Positions 19,486 through 32,200 of a stretch of 64,000 nt of DNA are shown here, in pieces. How positions within the stretch are numbered: the stretch's first letter is position 1; each line of letters opens with the position of its first letter. The DNA is from Burkholderiales bacterium. Lineage in GTDB: Bacteria > Pseudomonadota > Gammaproteobacteria > Burkholderiales > Nitrosomonadaceae. The stretch lies in NCBI GenBank assembly GCA_015075225.1, contig JABTUQ010000005.1:62001-126000 (forward strand), given 5' to 3'. The notes below the pieces were generated by a model that saw only the letters and a list, made by a program, of their open reading frames with translations, was not told where the DNA came from and did not search any database. A program made the translations under genes and the position numbers.

Positions 19486-20439
19486 ATGGCTGATACAGAA
19501 AATACCAACAAGGAAAAGTGGGAGCACGAAACACTGCGGAATCTGGTGTTTGCTTCTCTAAAAGAACAAAGGAAGGCACGCAACTGGGGCATCTTTTTCC
19601 GTCTGCTTACCTTTTCTTATTTATTTACGTTACTTTTTTGGGGCCTGGGCTGGCTGGATGCTGATGTGGCTACGGGATCTGGAAAACATACTGCACTGGT
19701 TGAACTGCGCGGCGAGATTGCCGCAGATAGCTTAAATAATGCGGAAAATATCAATAATGGTCTGAAAAAGGCATTTGAAGATCGAAATACCGCCGGTGTG
19801 ATCTTGCGGATTAATAGTCCGGGAGGAAGTCCGGTTCAAGCGGGCGCTATCAATGATGAAATTTACCGGCTACGCGCTTTGTATCCGGACATTCCCCTCT
19901 ATGTTGTCGTGGAAGATATCTGTGCCTCGGGCGGGTATTACATCGCTGCCGCTGCAGATAAAATCTTTGTTGACAAGGCTAGCATCATGGGGTCGATTGG
20001 TGTGCTGATGGATGGATTTGGTTTCACCGGCACACTTGAAAAACTGGGTGTGGAGCGACGTCTCTTGACGGCAGGAGAAAACAAGGGATTTCTCGATCCT
20101 TTTTCACCCTCTGATCCGGTACAAAGAGAACATGCAAAGAAAATGCTGGCCGAGATTCACCAGCAGTTTATTCAAGTGGTGAAAAATGGCAGAGGCGATC
20201 GTTTAAAGGATGAATCTGAAATTTTCAGCGGCATGGTATGGACTGGCGCCAGGAGTATAGAACTTGGCCTGGCTGATGCACTGGGTAGCGCGGATTACAT
20301 TGCGCGTGAAGTCATCAAGGCCGAGCGCATTGTTGACTTTACCGTTCAGGAAGGAATTGCGGAACGTTTTGCTAAACGGGTTGGTCGCGTAACAACTGGT
20401 TTTCTTTCCGAAACCAGATTTCCCTGGCTAATTCGATAA
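19486..20439 (+). CDS. sppA: Signal peptide peptidase SppA, short form (S49 family)
   Basis: 317 aa membrane-anchored serine peptidase that degrades leftover signal peptides. N-terminal TM at ~37-55 (FRLLTFSYLFTLLFWGLGWL). S49 motifs: LRINSPGGSPVQAG, VVEDICASGGYYIAAAADKIF (nucleophile Ser in CASGGYY), SIMGSIGVLM, and the general-base Lys in GENKGFLDPFSP. ATG 19486 follows the OmpA gene by 28 nt, with no strong ribosome site. Confidence 0.92.
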   Translation: MADTENTNKEKWEHETLRNLVFASLKEQRKARNWGIFFRLLTFSYLFTLLFWGLGWLDADVATGSGKHTALVELRGEIAADSLNNAENINNGLKKAFEDRNTAGVILRINSPGGSPVQAGAINDEIYRLRALYPDIPLYVVVEDICASGGYYIAAAADKIFVDKASIMGSIGVLMDGFGFTGTLEKLGVERRLLTAGENKGFLDPFSPSDPVQREHAKKMLAEIHQQFIQVVKNGRGDRLKDESEIFSGMVWTGARSIELGLADALGSADYIAREVIKAERIVDFTVQEGIAERFAKRVGRVTTGFLSETRFPWLIR

Positions 20440-20570
20440 TACGAGAACAGCGTGTGCTTGCAGGAATAGATTCCTGAATCAGGCATACGCACTCACCCCC
20501 AGCTCCACGGGAACATTCCTGTCAAAAAATATAAGGGCTACCTTTCAGTATCCGTATTGACTGTATTTCC

Positions 20571-21965
20571 CTATTTGGAAATAGTGATAGGTACGCCTGA
20601 TGGTTTGGTGTCAGTCACCGTTAGCCTGAATAGCACATAAAGCAACTGAAATGCATTACGGTTCCAATGCGTATCAGCTCCTGTCGTATCCACAGCGTAG
20701 TATTTACCATGCGATTGCGCGTATATGTTGACACCCTCGGGTAATTTATCGGCAACAATCAGACCCATGGTTTGCACAGGATTTTCGTTTCCCAAAATCG
20801 GAGGGGTGCGCGCATCTTTCTCTACGTAATATTCCCGTTCTTCCCCTAAAGCATGGCTGAGGAAATTCAGGATAGTATGAAAGCTCCGGAGCCTGAATGT
20901 ACCCCGTATCGGCCACTCTCCACCCGGGTATCCGGGCCGGATATCAAAGGCAACATCATTTTCAATCCACGGATTGATCAGATCATCCAGCTCTGCACGC
21001 TCCTCGCAACAAAGAATGTTCGGATTGTAGTTAGTGATAAGAATGGGGCCGGGCAATTGTTTGCTCAGCGTATAAATGCTTTTTACCCGGTCATAATTTA
21101 CATCGAAATCTTTTTCGATCGCCTGAAAAAGCCCTTCTGCTGAAATACCACCATCAGTTATTTCCCAGCTACGCTCGTAAATCAGCGGCTCGGCATACAG
21201 CTTTTTCTGATCCTGAATTGCAGAAAGATGCAGGACGATACGGCGAAACATCTCATATCCGGCACGATCTGAAGGATTATTAAGATATGTGGCCCGGTGC
21301 TGGTGGACATGCTGACGGTAACGCATGCGTCGTTTCTGCTCCCTGGTAAGCTGAAAATCCGGAGGAAACGGGTCAGTTGCAACCTGGTCGATCTTGATTT
21401 CCTTTTTACCCTGACCTTCCGAGGCCGCTACTTTTTTCACATTGCGATGTAGTCCATGCTGATATCCTTGCCTATCTGTAGCAGAGGTATTCTGAATCGC
21501 GTGATGTGATTCGGAATCATCCAGATGAACCTCCTGCGCCAGCATGCGCAACATCAGGTCAATATCATAATGCTGGCGCAGAAGGAGCATCAGTTTATGC
21601 TGACTGAAAGGTGTCAGCAGACGTCTGGTAAATTCGTCACCGGCAATCGGATCAATGCTGAAAGTAGGGTTTTCCGAGACATCGGCACCAAAAACAGGGG
21701 CGAGCAAACCGCCACTCTCTCCAGTTAATGCCGGTGTAACACCTGCATTTGCACTGAAATTGAATGTTGCGGCAATGCTGGATACGCGTGTGAAGTGAAT
21801 CGGCTCATGATGTTGGGCGCGAGCAATGTTTACCAACAGCTGTCTTGATTCCGAACGAATGGTTGCCTGATCATAAAGTTCCACTGCCCGGTTCAAGGCA
21901 ACCGGTGACAGGCAACCCGAAAGAGTTATAGCAACAACTGCGACAAAAACTGCACGCATCATCAT
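20571..21965 (-). CDS. Hypothetical lipoprotein, 464 aa
   Basis: Starts [18 protein letters not shown] with a clear lipobox (LSG-C), so it is exported and lipidated. The rest has no domain I can name. Visible blocks: NIARAQHHEPIHFTRVSSI, FRRIVLHLSAIQDQKKLYAE, FRLRSFHTILNFLSHALGE and a C-terminal NRNAFQLLYVLFRLTVTDT. The middle (~165-215) is charged and low in complexity. The start overlaps the end of the AI-2E family gene by 4 nt, so translation is probably coupled. Function unknown. Confidence 0.8.
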   Translation of the reverse strand: MMMRAVFVAVVAITLSGCLSPVALNRAVELYDQATIRSESRQLLVNIARAQHHEPIHFTRVSSIAATFNFSANAGVTPALTGESGGLLAPVFGADVSENPTFSIDPIAGDEFTRRLLTPFSQHKLMLLLRQHYDIDLMLRMLAQEVHLDDSESHHAIQNTSATDRQGYQHGLHRNVKKVAASEGQGKKEIKIDQVATDPFPPDFQLTREQKRRMRYRQHVHQHRATYLNNPSDRAGYEMFRRIVLHLSAIQDQKKLYAEPLIYERSWEITDGGISAEGLFQAIEKDFDVNYDRVKSIYTLSKQLPGPILITNYNPNILCCEERAELDDLINPWIENDVAFDIRPGYPGGEWPIRGTFRLRSFHTILNFLSHALGEEREYYVEKDARTPPILGNENPVQTMGLIVADKLPEGVNIYAQSHGKYYAVDTTGADTHWNRNAFQLLYVLFRLTVTDTKPSGVPITISK

Positions 21966-23020
21966 TCTTTCATTGTTTCCATATATTGCGCATGCAGATG
22001 CCGGAGCAGGACGAGCAACACCGCGCTAACCGGCAGCGCCAGCAAAATCCCGATAAAACCGAACAGCTGGCCGAAAGCCAGCAATGCAAAGATTACCGCT
22101 ACCGGGTGCAATCCGATGCGTTCCCCTACCAGCCGGGGCGTAATCAGCATGCTTTCCAGTAATTGCCCGGATCCCACTACCGCCCAAACGGTAATCACGC
22201 CACTCCAATCCTGAAATTGCATAATGGCCGCTAAGCTTGCCAGTGCAAGCCCAGTGATGGTCCCCAGGTAAGGTATAAATACTAGAATCCCGGATATCAA
22301 TCCGATCGGCAAGGCGAATTCCAGCTTGACCAGCCATAGCCCCGTCACGTAATAAATACTCATGATGGCAATGACCGCCGTTTGCCCGCGCATGAATTCA
22401 GCCAGCACGCTATCAGTTTCCTTCGACAGGGTAAAAAACTGCTTTTGCCAGACGGGAGGAATCAATTCTCCAATCTGGCGAATCAGATTATTCCAGTCAC
22501 GCAACAGATAAAACAGTACGACCGGCACCAGCATCAGATTCATCAGGAACGTCAGCAGGATCAAGCCACCACTCTTCAGCGAAGGCAGCATTTGCGCAGC
22601 CACTCCACCTGCGCTTTGCCAATGTTCTGCCAGCATCTCCTTGAGAGAGGCAATGTCAATCTGAAGCTCGATGTTGAAATTATTTTCCAGCCAGGGAATG
22701 AACTGGTTTTTCACCAGATCCAGGAAAAACGGAATCTGCTCAATAAGACGCGCCGCCTCTTTTTCGAACAACGGTAACAGGATGAGTACGATAGCGATGA
22801 ATACCCCCATCGTCATGAGCATCACAAAAATCGTGCTCAGGGTCCTGGGGATTTTTCTGGTTTGAAGCCATGTCACCAGTGGATTGCAGATATAGGCAAT
22901 GACGGCTGCCAGAAAAAAAGGGGTAAGAATGGGACTGAGCAAATAAATCAGCGCACTTGCCATACCGATGACAGCCAGATACCAGAGCAGGCGGGAATCC
23001 GGGGAATATTTATCGTTCAT
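21962..23020 (-). CDS. AI-2E family transporter (PerM-like)
   Basis: Polytopic inner-membrane protein of the AI-2E exporter/PerM family, about 352 aa. Family hallmarks: [104 protein letters not shown] 23020 (MNDKYSP) is chosen; ATG 23035 is also possible, and longer frames would run into purM. Substrate cannot be inferred. Divergent from purM, whose start is only ~56 nt away, a purM-perM arrangement seen in many proteobacteria. Confidence 0.9.
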   Translation of the reverse strand: MNDKYSPDSRLLWYLAVIGMASALIYLLSPILTPFFLAAVIAYICNPLVTWLQTRKIPRTLSTIFVMLMTMGVFIAIVLILLPLFEKEAARLIEQIPFFLDLVKNQFIPWLENNFNIELQIDIASLKEMLAEHWQSAGGVAAQMLPSLKSGGLILLTFLMNLMLVPVVLFYLLRDWNNLIRQIGELIPPVWQKQFFTLSKETDSVLAEFMRGQTAVIAIMSIYYVTGLWLVKLEFALPIGLISGILVFIPYLGTITGLALASLAAIMQFQDWSGVITVWAVVGSGQLLESMLITPRLVGERIGLHPVAVIFALLAFGQLFGFIGILLALPVSAVLLVLLRHLHAQYMETMKE

Positions 23021-23075
23021 GGTAAAATCAGGCATTAAAAACCGCACTCTAGCCCTAACCCTGCGAGAACTCAAC

Positions 23076-24134
23076 TTGACCGCCCCAAACTCTGGCAATC
23101 CTGATACAAACCCCATTTCCTACCGTTCTTCCGGTGTTGATATTGATGCAGGAAATCGCCTGGTGGAAATGATCAAGCCATTTGCACGCCGCACCTTGCG
23201 TCCGGAAGCACTCGGAGGTATCGGGGGATTCGGTGCGCTATTCGAGGTGCCAGGAAAATACCGTCAGCCAGTACTGGTATCCGGCACGGATGGCGTAGGA
23301 ACCAAACTCAAGCTGGCATTCGAGTATGCGCGACATGCAACCATTGGTATTGATCTGGTTGCCATGAGCGTGAACGATATTCTGGTGCAAGGTGCTGAGC
23401 CTTTGTTTTTTCTGGATTATTTCGCCTGTGGCAAGCTGGATGTGGACACCGCTGCTTTGGTGATTCAGGGAATTGCGCGCGGTTGTGAGGAATCCGGTTG
23501 TGCACTGATCGGCGGTGAAACAGCAGAAATGCCCGGTATGTATCCGGATGGGGAATATGATCTGGCTGGTTTTGCTGTGGGTGTGGTGGAAAAAGACCGG
23601 ATCATTGATGGTTCCGGCATCCGGGAAAATGATGTCGTACTCGGACTCGCTTCAAGCGGCCCGCATTCCAATGGATTTTCGCTGATTCGCAAGATTCTCG
23701 ATAGGCACGCAATTCAGCCCGATACACTCCTTGGTGAAACCAGACTGATTGATGCGCTCCTGGCGCCTACCCGCATTTATGTGAAATCCTTACTGACATT
23801 GATGGCCGAGCTGCCGGTCAAGGGATTGGCACATATTACCGGTGGCGGGTTGCTGGAAAACATTCCTCGTGTTCTGCCCGATAGCGTCACGGCACATATC
23901 AGCCGGAGCGCTTGGCCGCTCCCTCCCCTGTTTGACTGGCTGCAACAACATGGCAACGTAGTAGAAGAAGAAATGTTGCGCGTGTTCAACTGCGGGATCG
24001 GTATGGTTGTGGTCATTGCACCGGAACATGCTCAGAAAGCCATTGAAATGCTGCGCAACAGTGGTGAAACCGTATGGCAAATCGGCACAATCAAGCCTCG
24101 TCAACTCGGAACACCGCCCATTATCATTACCTGA
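23076..24134 (+). CDS. purM: Phosphoribosylformylglycinamidine cyclo-ligase (AIR synthetase)
   Basis: Fifth step of purine synthesis: ATP-dependent closure of FGAM to AIR. Motifs: [116 protein letters not shown] place the start at the TTG at 23076 ([13 protein letters not shown]), because the frame further upstream overlaps perM and reads unlike PurM. That gives 352 aa. The ribosome site is weak. purN follows after 10 nt. Confidence 0.95.
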   Translation: MTAPNSGNPDTNPISYRSSGVDIDAGNRLVEMIKPFARRTLRPEALGGIGGFGALFEVPGKYRQPVLVSGTDGVGTKLKLAFEYARHATIGIDLVAMSVNDILVQGAEPLFFLDYFACGKLDVDTAALVIQGIARGCEESGCALIGGETAEMPGMYPDGEYDLAGFAVGVVEKDRIIDGSGIRENDVVLGLASSGPHSNGFSLIRKILDRHAIQPDTLLGETRLIDALLAPTRIYVKSLLTLMAELPVKGLAHITGGGLLENIPRVLPDSVTAHISRSAWPLPPLFDWLQQHGNVVEEEMLRVFNCGIGMVVVIAPEHAQKAIEMLRNSGETVWQIGTIKPRQLGTPPIIIT

Positions 24135-24144
24135 AGGAAAAACC

Positions 24145-24777
24145 ATGAAATCAGTGGTTATCCTTATTTCCGGCCGTGGTAGCAACATGCAGGCATTAGT
24201 CGAAGCCGGATTGCCAGTTGCGGCAGTAATCAGCAACAATCCGGCAGCAGAAGGGCTGGCATTTGCCCGTACACGAAACATTTCGGCTCATGCGATTGAT
24301 CACCGCGCATTTTCCGACCGGGTTGCCTTTGATGCTGCGCTGACAGAAGCCATCGATGCATACAAACCTGATCTGATCGTGCTGGCGGGTTTCATGCGTA
24401 TTCTGTCTGAGCCGTTCGTGGATCATTACCAAGGCAGACTAATCAACATTCACCCTTCCCTGCTTCCGGCATTTACCGGGCTCGATACACATCAGCGCGC
24501 CCTGGGTGAAGGCGTCAAAATCCACGGCTGCACGGTCCATTTCGTTACTTCGCAACTGGATCACGGCCCCATCATCATTCAGGCCGCCGTGCCGGTGTTA
24601 GCGGATGACACACCGGCCACGCTGGCCGCAAGAGTGCTTGCGCAGGAGCATCGCATTTACCCTCAGGCAGTGCGCTGGTTTCTGCAAGGGCAAATTGTTC
24701 TGGCAGGTAATCATGTCGAGATCAAAACCGCTGCTGGCGGGCAGGAAGTTCTATATTCACCTGGAATTGAGCTATGA
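24145..24777 (+). CDS. purN: Phosphoribosylglycinamide formyltransferase
   Basis: Transfers the formyl group from 10-formyl-THF to GAR in purine synthesis. ATG 24145 (MKSVVILISGRGSNMQAL) has AAGGAAA upstream; 210 aa. Key parts: SGRGSNMQ substrate loop, LIVLAGFMRILS, and catalytic Asn-His-Asp in INIHPSLLPAF ... HGCTVHFVTSQLDHGPII. The stop overlaps the next start by 4 nt (ATGA). Confidence 0.97.
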   Translation: MKSVVILISGRGSNMQALVEAGLPVAAVISNNPAAEGLAFARTRNISAHAIDHRAFSDRVAFDAALTEAIDAYKPDLIVLAGFMRILSEPFVDHYQGRLINIHPSLLPAFTGLDTHQRALGEGVKIHGCTVHFVTSQLDHGPIIIQAAVPVLADDTPATLAARVLAQEHRIYPQAVRWFLQGQIVLAGNHVEIKTAAGGQEVLYSPGIEL

Positions 24778-25496
24778 AACTGCTGTTATTCATCCTGTTC
24801 CTGCTGGCAAATACCCTCGTCCTGGCGGGTGATTTATCCGAACGCATCGATATTGAATACAAGCTCAATGGCAGTATCGGACAGGGAAAAGCACGTGAAA
24901 CACTGCTCCTGCGGAAAGAAAATGACGTACAACACTACATCATCAATAGTGAAGCTGCTGCAAGCGGTATTCTCCGGTTGATCAAGCGCGGCAGTATCCA
25001 GCGCCACAGTGAAGGAGTCATCGTTCCGCGCAAGGGTATGAAACCGCTCCGATTCAGCGATCAGCGCGGCGACAAGCCGGTTCGCGAAGTTGAATTCGAC
25101 TGGGACAGGAAACACATTGTCTATCGCCGCAAGGGGCAAGAAATAACAGAAAATCTGCCGGATGGAACGCTGGATGAATTAAGTCTTGCCTACCATTTTG
25201 CATTCACTACAGCGCCCAAGAAAACACTGGTCGTGCATGAAACCGATTACCGCAGCCTGTATACAACTCGTTACACCGTCAGCAGGGAAATACTGGACAC
25301 ACCCATCGGCAAGCTTTCCACCATCGTGCTGACAAAACAGCAGGAAGCAGGCGACCCGTTCCGGAAAAAAATCTGGCTGGCAACCGGGCATCACTTGTTG
25401 CCGGTACGCATCATCTCAACCGAAAAACACGGGCTGGAAGTTGATCAGATAGTCACAAAAATTGACTACGTTCCGCCAGTGAACTCCACACAATAA
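24774..25496 (+). CDS. DUF3108 periplasmic protein
   Basis: 240 aa. The signal peptide MKLLLFILFLLANTLVLAG is followed by an all-beta periplasmic region of DUF3108 type: IDIEYKLNGSIGQGKARETL, INSEAAASGILRLIKRGSI, KPLRFSDQRGDKPVREVEFDW, NLPDGTLDELSLAYHF, KKIWLATGHHLLPVRI. Function unknown. Members often follow purN, as here with a 4-nt overlap. Confidence 0.88.
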   Translation: MKLLLFILFLLANTLVLAGDLSERIDIEYKLNGSIGQGKARETLLLRKENDVQHYIINSEAAASGILRLIKRGSIQRHSEGVIVPRKGMKPLRFSDQRGDKPVREVEFDWDRKHIVYRRKGQEITENLPDGTLDELSLAYHFAFTTAPKKTLVVHETDYRSLYTTRYTVSREILDTPIGKLSTIVLTKQQEAGDPFRKKIWLATGHHLLPVRIISTEKHGLEVDQIVTKIDYVPPVNSTQ

Positions 25497-25517
25497 CCCA
25501 TTTGATTTGAACTGATT

Positions 25518-26786
25518 ATGCGCCTGACTCCCGAACGACTGGATCTGCTGATTGCGGCTGTGCGCAAGATTTTACCGCTGCAGGCTCCGGCTGATGTATT
25601 GCTGCGGCAATTTTTTCAGGATCGCCCCCAACTGGGACAAAATGACCGGGGCGTGATTGCGGAAACTGTATTTGGTGTACTTCGGCGTCGCTTTTTCCTG
25701 GAGAAACTGGTTGGAAAAGCTACCGCTCGTGAGTTGGTGCTAGCTTACCTGACACGATTTCAGGGTATGAATCTGCGGGAATTGACCCCATTCCTGCGGG
25801 AAACCGAAATCAAGTGGATACAGCAAATCAAAGCCATCAAACTGGAAGAACAGCCACTTTTCATCCGGGCAGAATTCCCGGAATGGCTCGTGGAGAAACT
25901 GCAAAAATTCTGGACAGATGAAGAAATTTTGCACCTTGGTCAGACGTTACAACAGTCAGCTCCATTGGATATCCGGGTCAACAGCCTGATTGCCAAGCGT
26001 GAAGAAGTACTGGCAGCGCTGAAGCAGCAGGGGATTGAAGCCGAGCCCACGCCCTTCTCCCCGATTGGTATTCGCGTCACTGGAAAACCGGCCATCAACC
26101 GGAATGAACTGTTCTTGTCCGGAAAAATAGAGGTGCAGGATGAAGGCAGCCAGTTGTTGGGGTTTTTGCTCGCACCCAAACGCGGCGAAATGGTAGTGGA
26201 TTTTTGTGCCGGAGCAGGAGGGAAAACATTATTGCTGGGTGCCCTGATGCATTCTCACGGGCGGCTGTATGCCTTTGATGTTTCTGAAAAACGGCTCAAT
26301 AACCTCAAACCCCGGTTAAAACGTTCCGGTTTATCAAATGTCCACCCTCAACGCATCGACAGTGAGCGTGATATCAAATTGAAGCGGCTGGCTGGGAAAA
26401 TAGACCGGGTAATGATCGACGCACCCTGCAGCGGGCTGGGTACTTTGCGCCGCAACCCTGATTTGAAGTGGCGGCAAAATCCGGAAAGTATTGATGAATT
26501 GCAAACGAAGCAGATTGCTATTCTTGATGCCGCCGCCAATCTGCTCAAACCGGGAGGACGGCTGGTTTATGCCACTTGCAGCCTGCTGCCGGAAGAAAAT
26601 CAGCAGATTGTCGCGCAATTTCTGGCAAATCATCCGCAATTTTCTGTTCTGCATTGCGGAGAGCTGCTTGAACAGCAAAAAATCACACTTCCCGATATTG
26701 GCGAATATTTACAGCTTTCGCCACTTCACCACAACACCGACGGTTTCTTTGCCGCAGTGCTGGAGCGCACGAAAAATATCACCTGA
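25518..26786 (+). CDS. RsmB/NOP-family RNA m5C methyltransferase
   Basis: SAM-dependent RNA (cytosine-5) methyltransferase, 422 aa. The N-terminal NusB-like helical region (LLRQFFQDRPQLGQNDRGVI) precedes the catalytic domain: VQDEGSQLLG, VVDFCAGAGGKTLLLGALM (motif I), AFDVSEKRL, MIDAPCSGLGTLRRNPDLKW (motif IV Pro-Cys), LVYATCSLLPEEN (catalytic Cys, motif VI), and the C-terminal HNTDGFFAAVLER. Closest to RsmB (16S C967), but other Fmu-type targets are possible. Confidence 0.88.
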   Translation: MRLTPERLDLLIAAVRKILPLQAPADVLLRQFFQDRPQLGQNDRGVIAETVFGVLRRRFFLEKLVGKATARELVLAYLTRFQGMNLRELTPFLRETEIKWIQQIKAIKLEEQPLFIRAEFPEWLVEKLQKFWTDEEILHLGQTLQQSAPLDIRVNSLIAKREEVLAALKQQGIEAEPTPFSPIGIRVTGKPAINRNELFLSGKIEVQDEGSQLLGFLLAPKRGEMVVDFCAGAGGKTLLLGALMHSHGRLYAFDVSEKRLNNLKPRLKRSGLSNVHPQRIDSERDIKLKRLAGKIDRVMIDAPCSGLGTLRRNPDLKWRQNPESIDELQTKQIAILDAAANLLKPGGRLVYATCSLLPEENQQIVAQFLANHPQFSVLHCGELLEQQKITLPDIGEYLQLSPLHHNTDGFFAAVLERTKNIT

Positions 26787-26794
26787 ATCGGCAT

Positions 26795-27045
26795 AAGGGG
26801 GTGTTCGATCTTGCGGCTGGAAAACACCCTGGCGGCATAACCGTACACCAGCAGTGCCAGCAGCATGTTGGGGTGATAGGCTGCACACTGCCACGCCCGG
26901 CATAGACTCGTTCAAAATGCGCTGTGGAAAGATTCTCCACCACTTCAACAATAAAACGCGCCAGATGATTTTCCGGCTGTCATCCACCCACAGATGGCAG
27001 CAGTAAATATCCAGTGCCACGATTTACCGGACGAAAATCACTCAT
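26795..27045 (-). pseudogene. IS1182-type transposase N-terminal remnant
   Basis: From an ATG at 27045 the minus strand reads MSDFRPVNRGTGYLLLPSVG. It then continues after a stop and frame changes with ENHLARFIVEVVENLSTAHF, YAGRG, a SITPTCCWHCWCT-type shifted stretch and VFSSRKIE. This is the typical start of an IS1182-type transposase. The rest of the element is missing. No inverted repeats are visible. The fragment fills the gap between the RsmB-type gene and rpmE. Confidence 0.65.
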
Positions 27046-27175
27046 ATCAACACTCCAAAAACAGGAAAGGCATATTATCCTTCCACCAGAAAAGTCTGAC
27101 AGGTTGCTAGTTGCAGCTATGCCTAGCTTAAGTGATAATAGCTGCCTTTTTATTTAGCTCTGTAAAGGATATCAA

Positions 27176-27388
27176 ATGAAGGAAGGCATCCACCCGGCGT
27201 ACAATGAAATTACTGTAACTTGCAGCTGCGGTAATGAATTCAAGACGCGTTCCGTTTTAAGCAAACCTCTGCATATTGAGGTATGTTCGTCTTGTCATCC
27301 GTTTTATACAGGCCAGCAGAAGATTGTTGATACTGCGGGTAGGGTCGAGAAATTCAACCAGAAATACGGCAGATTCTTACAGAAGTAA
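27176..27388 (+). CDS. rpmE: 50S ribosomal protein L31 (zinc type)
   Basis: 70 aa: [20 protein letters not shown] ... [26 protein letters not shown]. Cys16 and Cys18 with the CSSC pair mark the zinc-binding C+ form. AAAGGATATCAA before the ATG supplies the ribosome site. Confidence 0.98.
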   Translation: MKEGIHPAYNEITVTCSCGNEFKTRSVLSKPLHIEVCSSCHPFYTGQQKIVDTAGRVEKFNQKYGRFLQK

Positions 27389-27389
27389 T

Positions 27390-27416
27390 AGAGGAAAAAT
27401 AAGGACATTTTTTCTC
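27390..27416 (+). terminator. Possible terminator after rpmE
   Basis: An inverted repeat AGAGGAAAAA / TTTTTTCTCT with a short loop begins one base after the rpmE stop and includes a T run. The stem is AT-rich, so the call is weak. Confidence 0.4.
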
Positions 27417-27539
27417 TCGTCTTTTATTGCCAGGGTATTGCTTCTTTTCTCCCGTTTGAGTGGTTTGGCAGTAATGTCGTGGTGTAAGTGAACGGCCTGC
27501 AATCAAGCCTAACAGGGAGGAGGGCGTGGGCGCGGCTTC

Positions 27540-27785
27540 TTATTTGTGTAATGACTGCTGGTACTGCGAGAATAATCGGCGATGCTCAGCACAGCAGAAA
27601 CTTCGGCCACTCCAGGTAATACTTTCATTTTGTGGCAGATAAACGCTGCAGTATGCGCAGCGCACCATGTTCTCAACCACTTCTGCAGATGTATCAGAAG
27701 AATTTTTATGTTTTGATCCGGATCGTTTAAATAGCCAGAAGATCAGGCAGACCAGAAGAATCAGAAATAGCCATTTGAAGATCAT
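27540..27785 (-). CDS. PP0621-family small membrane protein
   Basis: 81 aa: one N-terminal TM (MIFKWLFLILLVCLIFWLF) and a C-terminal cysteine motif MVRCAYCSVYLPQNESI ... SFCCAEHRRLF that probably binds a metal. This pattern is that of short PP0621-type proteins of unknown role. Follows ftsB on the same strand. Confidence 0.75.
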   Translation of the reverse strand: MIFKWLFLILLVCLIFWLFKRSGSKHKNSSDTSAEVVENMVRCAYCSVYLPQNESITWSGRSFCCAEHRRLFSQYQQSLHK

Positions 27786-27854
27786 GAATTTGTGCCTTCA
27801 TTGTGTTCTACTGCAAACAATATGGTTGTAAACACGATACTTCCATAGCAAGGT

Positions 27855-29539
<1,685 letters not shown>

Positions 29540-29615
29540 TTATAAAATAACTGAATTACCCTTGCTTATTTAAGTCTCCGGTCGTGGTTGTCATGGCATT
29601 TTCCGTGCATCGCGG

Positions 29616-31270
<1,655 letters not shown>

Positions 31271-31462
31271 GGGAAGTTATATTAGCGTAATTGATATGCC
31301 GAAACAATGCGCGCACCCGCGCCAGGCGTGATAAATACTCGCTGGAAGCTCAGGTTGTCTGCTGGCATGGAACGGATTAAACTAGAAAAATAAAGTGCTT
31401 GTTGGAGTTACTATTGGGTTATCCACCCACCGATAAACTTACCCGGCCTGATTGGTTATTTT

Positions 31463-31852
31463 ATGGAAGCACGGTATCCGGCGAGAAGACGCCCTAAATA
31501 TCTGAATCTGCTTAAAATCAGGCAACCTCTTCCTGCCATTGTTTCCATCCTGCATCGCATTAGCGGTGTATTGCTTTTTTTTCCGGGATCCCATTATTTC
31601 TTTACGGGATGCAAATGTTGCTGCAATCTCCGGAGACCTTCGCCAGCCTGCAATCCGGTTTGGATCAGCCCTTGTGCAAGCTGTTTTTGTTGCTGGCCAC
31701 GTGGTTTTCTGCACCATCTGTTTGCTGGTATCCGGCACTTGATGCTTGATTTGCATTACGGCCTGCAACTGGAACACGCCCGCCTCAGCAGCAAACTGGT
31801 ATTGGCGACAGGCGTAATTTTAACAGTACTGGCAGGAATATGGTTATGGTAA
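31463..31852 (+). CDS. sdhC: Succinate dehydrogenase cytochrome b556 subunit (two indels)
   Basis: Membrane anchor of complex II that binds haem b and quinone. MEARYPARRRPKYLNLLKIR and AIVSILHRISGVLLFFPG (the H-R-x-S-G motif) are in frame 1. The next segment (IPLFLYGMQMLLQSPETFAS ... LFLLLATW) is in another frame after a lost A near 31590. An extra T near 31705 restores frame 1 for FLHHLFAGIRHLMLDLHYG, which carries the haem-ligand His region. Operon sdhC-sdhD-sdhA; sdhD overlaps its end. Confidence 0.88.
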   Translation: MEARYPARRRPKYLNLLKIRQPLPAIVSILHRISGVLLFFPGSHYFFTGCKCCCNLRRPSPACNPVWISPCASCFCCWPRGFLHHLFAGIRHLMLDLHYGLQLEHARLSSKLVLATGVILTVLAGIWLW

Positions 31853-32199
31853 AACCGGCCCATCGTGTTATAACCGGCGCGCACTATGGTTTGAAAGATT
31901 GGTTGGTGCAGCGCATCACTGCTGTCCTGATGGCAGGTTATACCGGACTGCTGATCGCGCTCGTGGTGGTTTATCAACCGGATAGTCATGAAGAATTCAA
32001 AGCACTTTTTTCCATTCAATGGATAAGAATTGCATCACTACTTTTTTTTGCCGGTTTATGTTGGCACGCCTGGGTGGGAGTACGTAATGTCCTGATGGAT
32101 TATGTCCATCCGATGCCTGTTCGTCTGACACTGCAAATAACGTTTATTGTGGCATTACTGGGCTACCTGATATGGTTCCTGGACATTCTGTGGGGTTGA
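31846..32199 (+). CDS. sdhD: Succinate dehydrogenase membrane anchor subunit
   Basis: 117 aa with three TM segments: [60 protein letters not shown]. The start [20 protein letters not shown] is typical of SdhD. ATG 31846 overlaps the sdhC stop by 7 nt; ATG 31840 is also possible. sdhA follows directly. Confidence 0.9.
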   Translation: MVKPAHRVITGAHYGLKDWLVQRITAVLMAGYTGLLIALVVVYQPDSHEEFKALFSIQWIRIASLLFFAGLCWHAWVGVRNVLMDYVHPMPVRLTLQITFIVALLGYLIWFLDILWG

Positions 32200-32200
32200 T

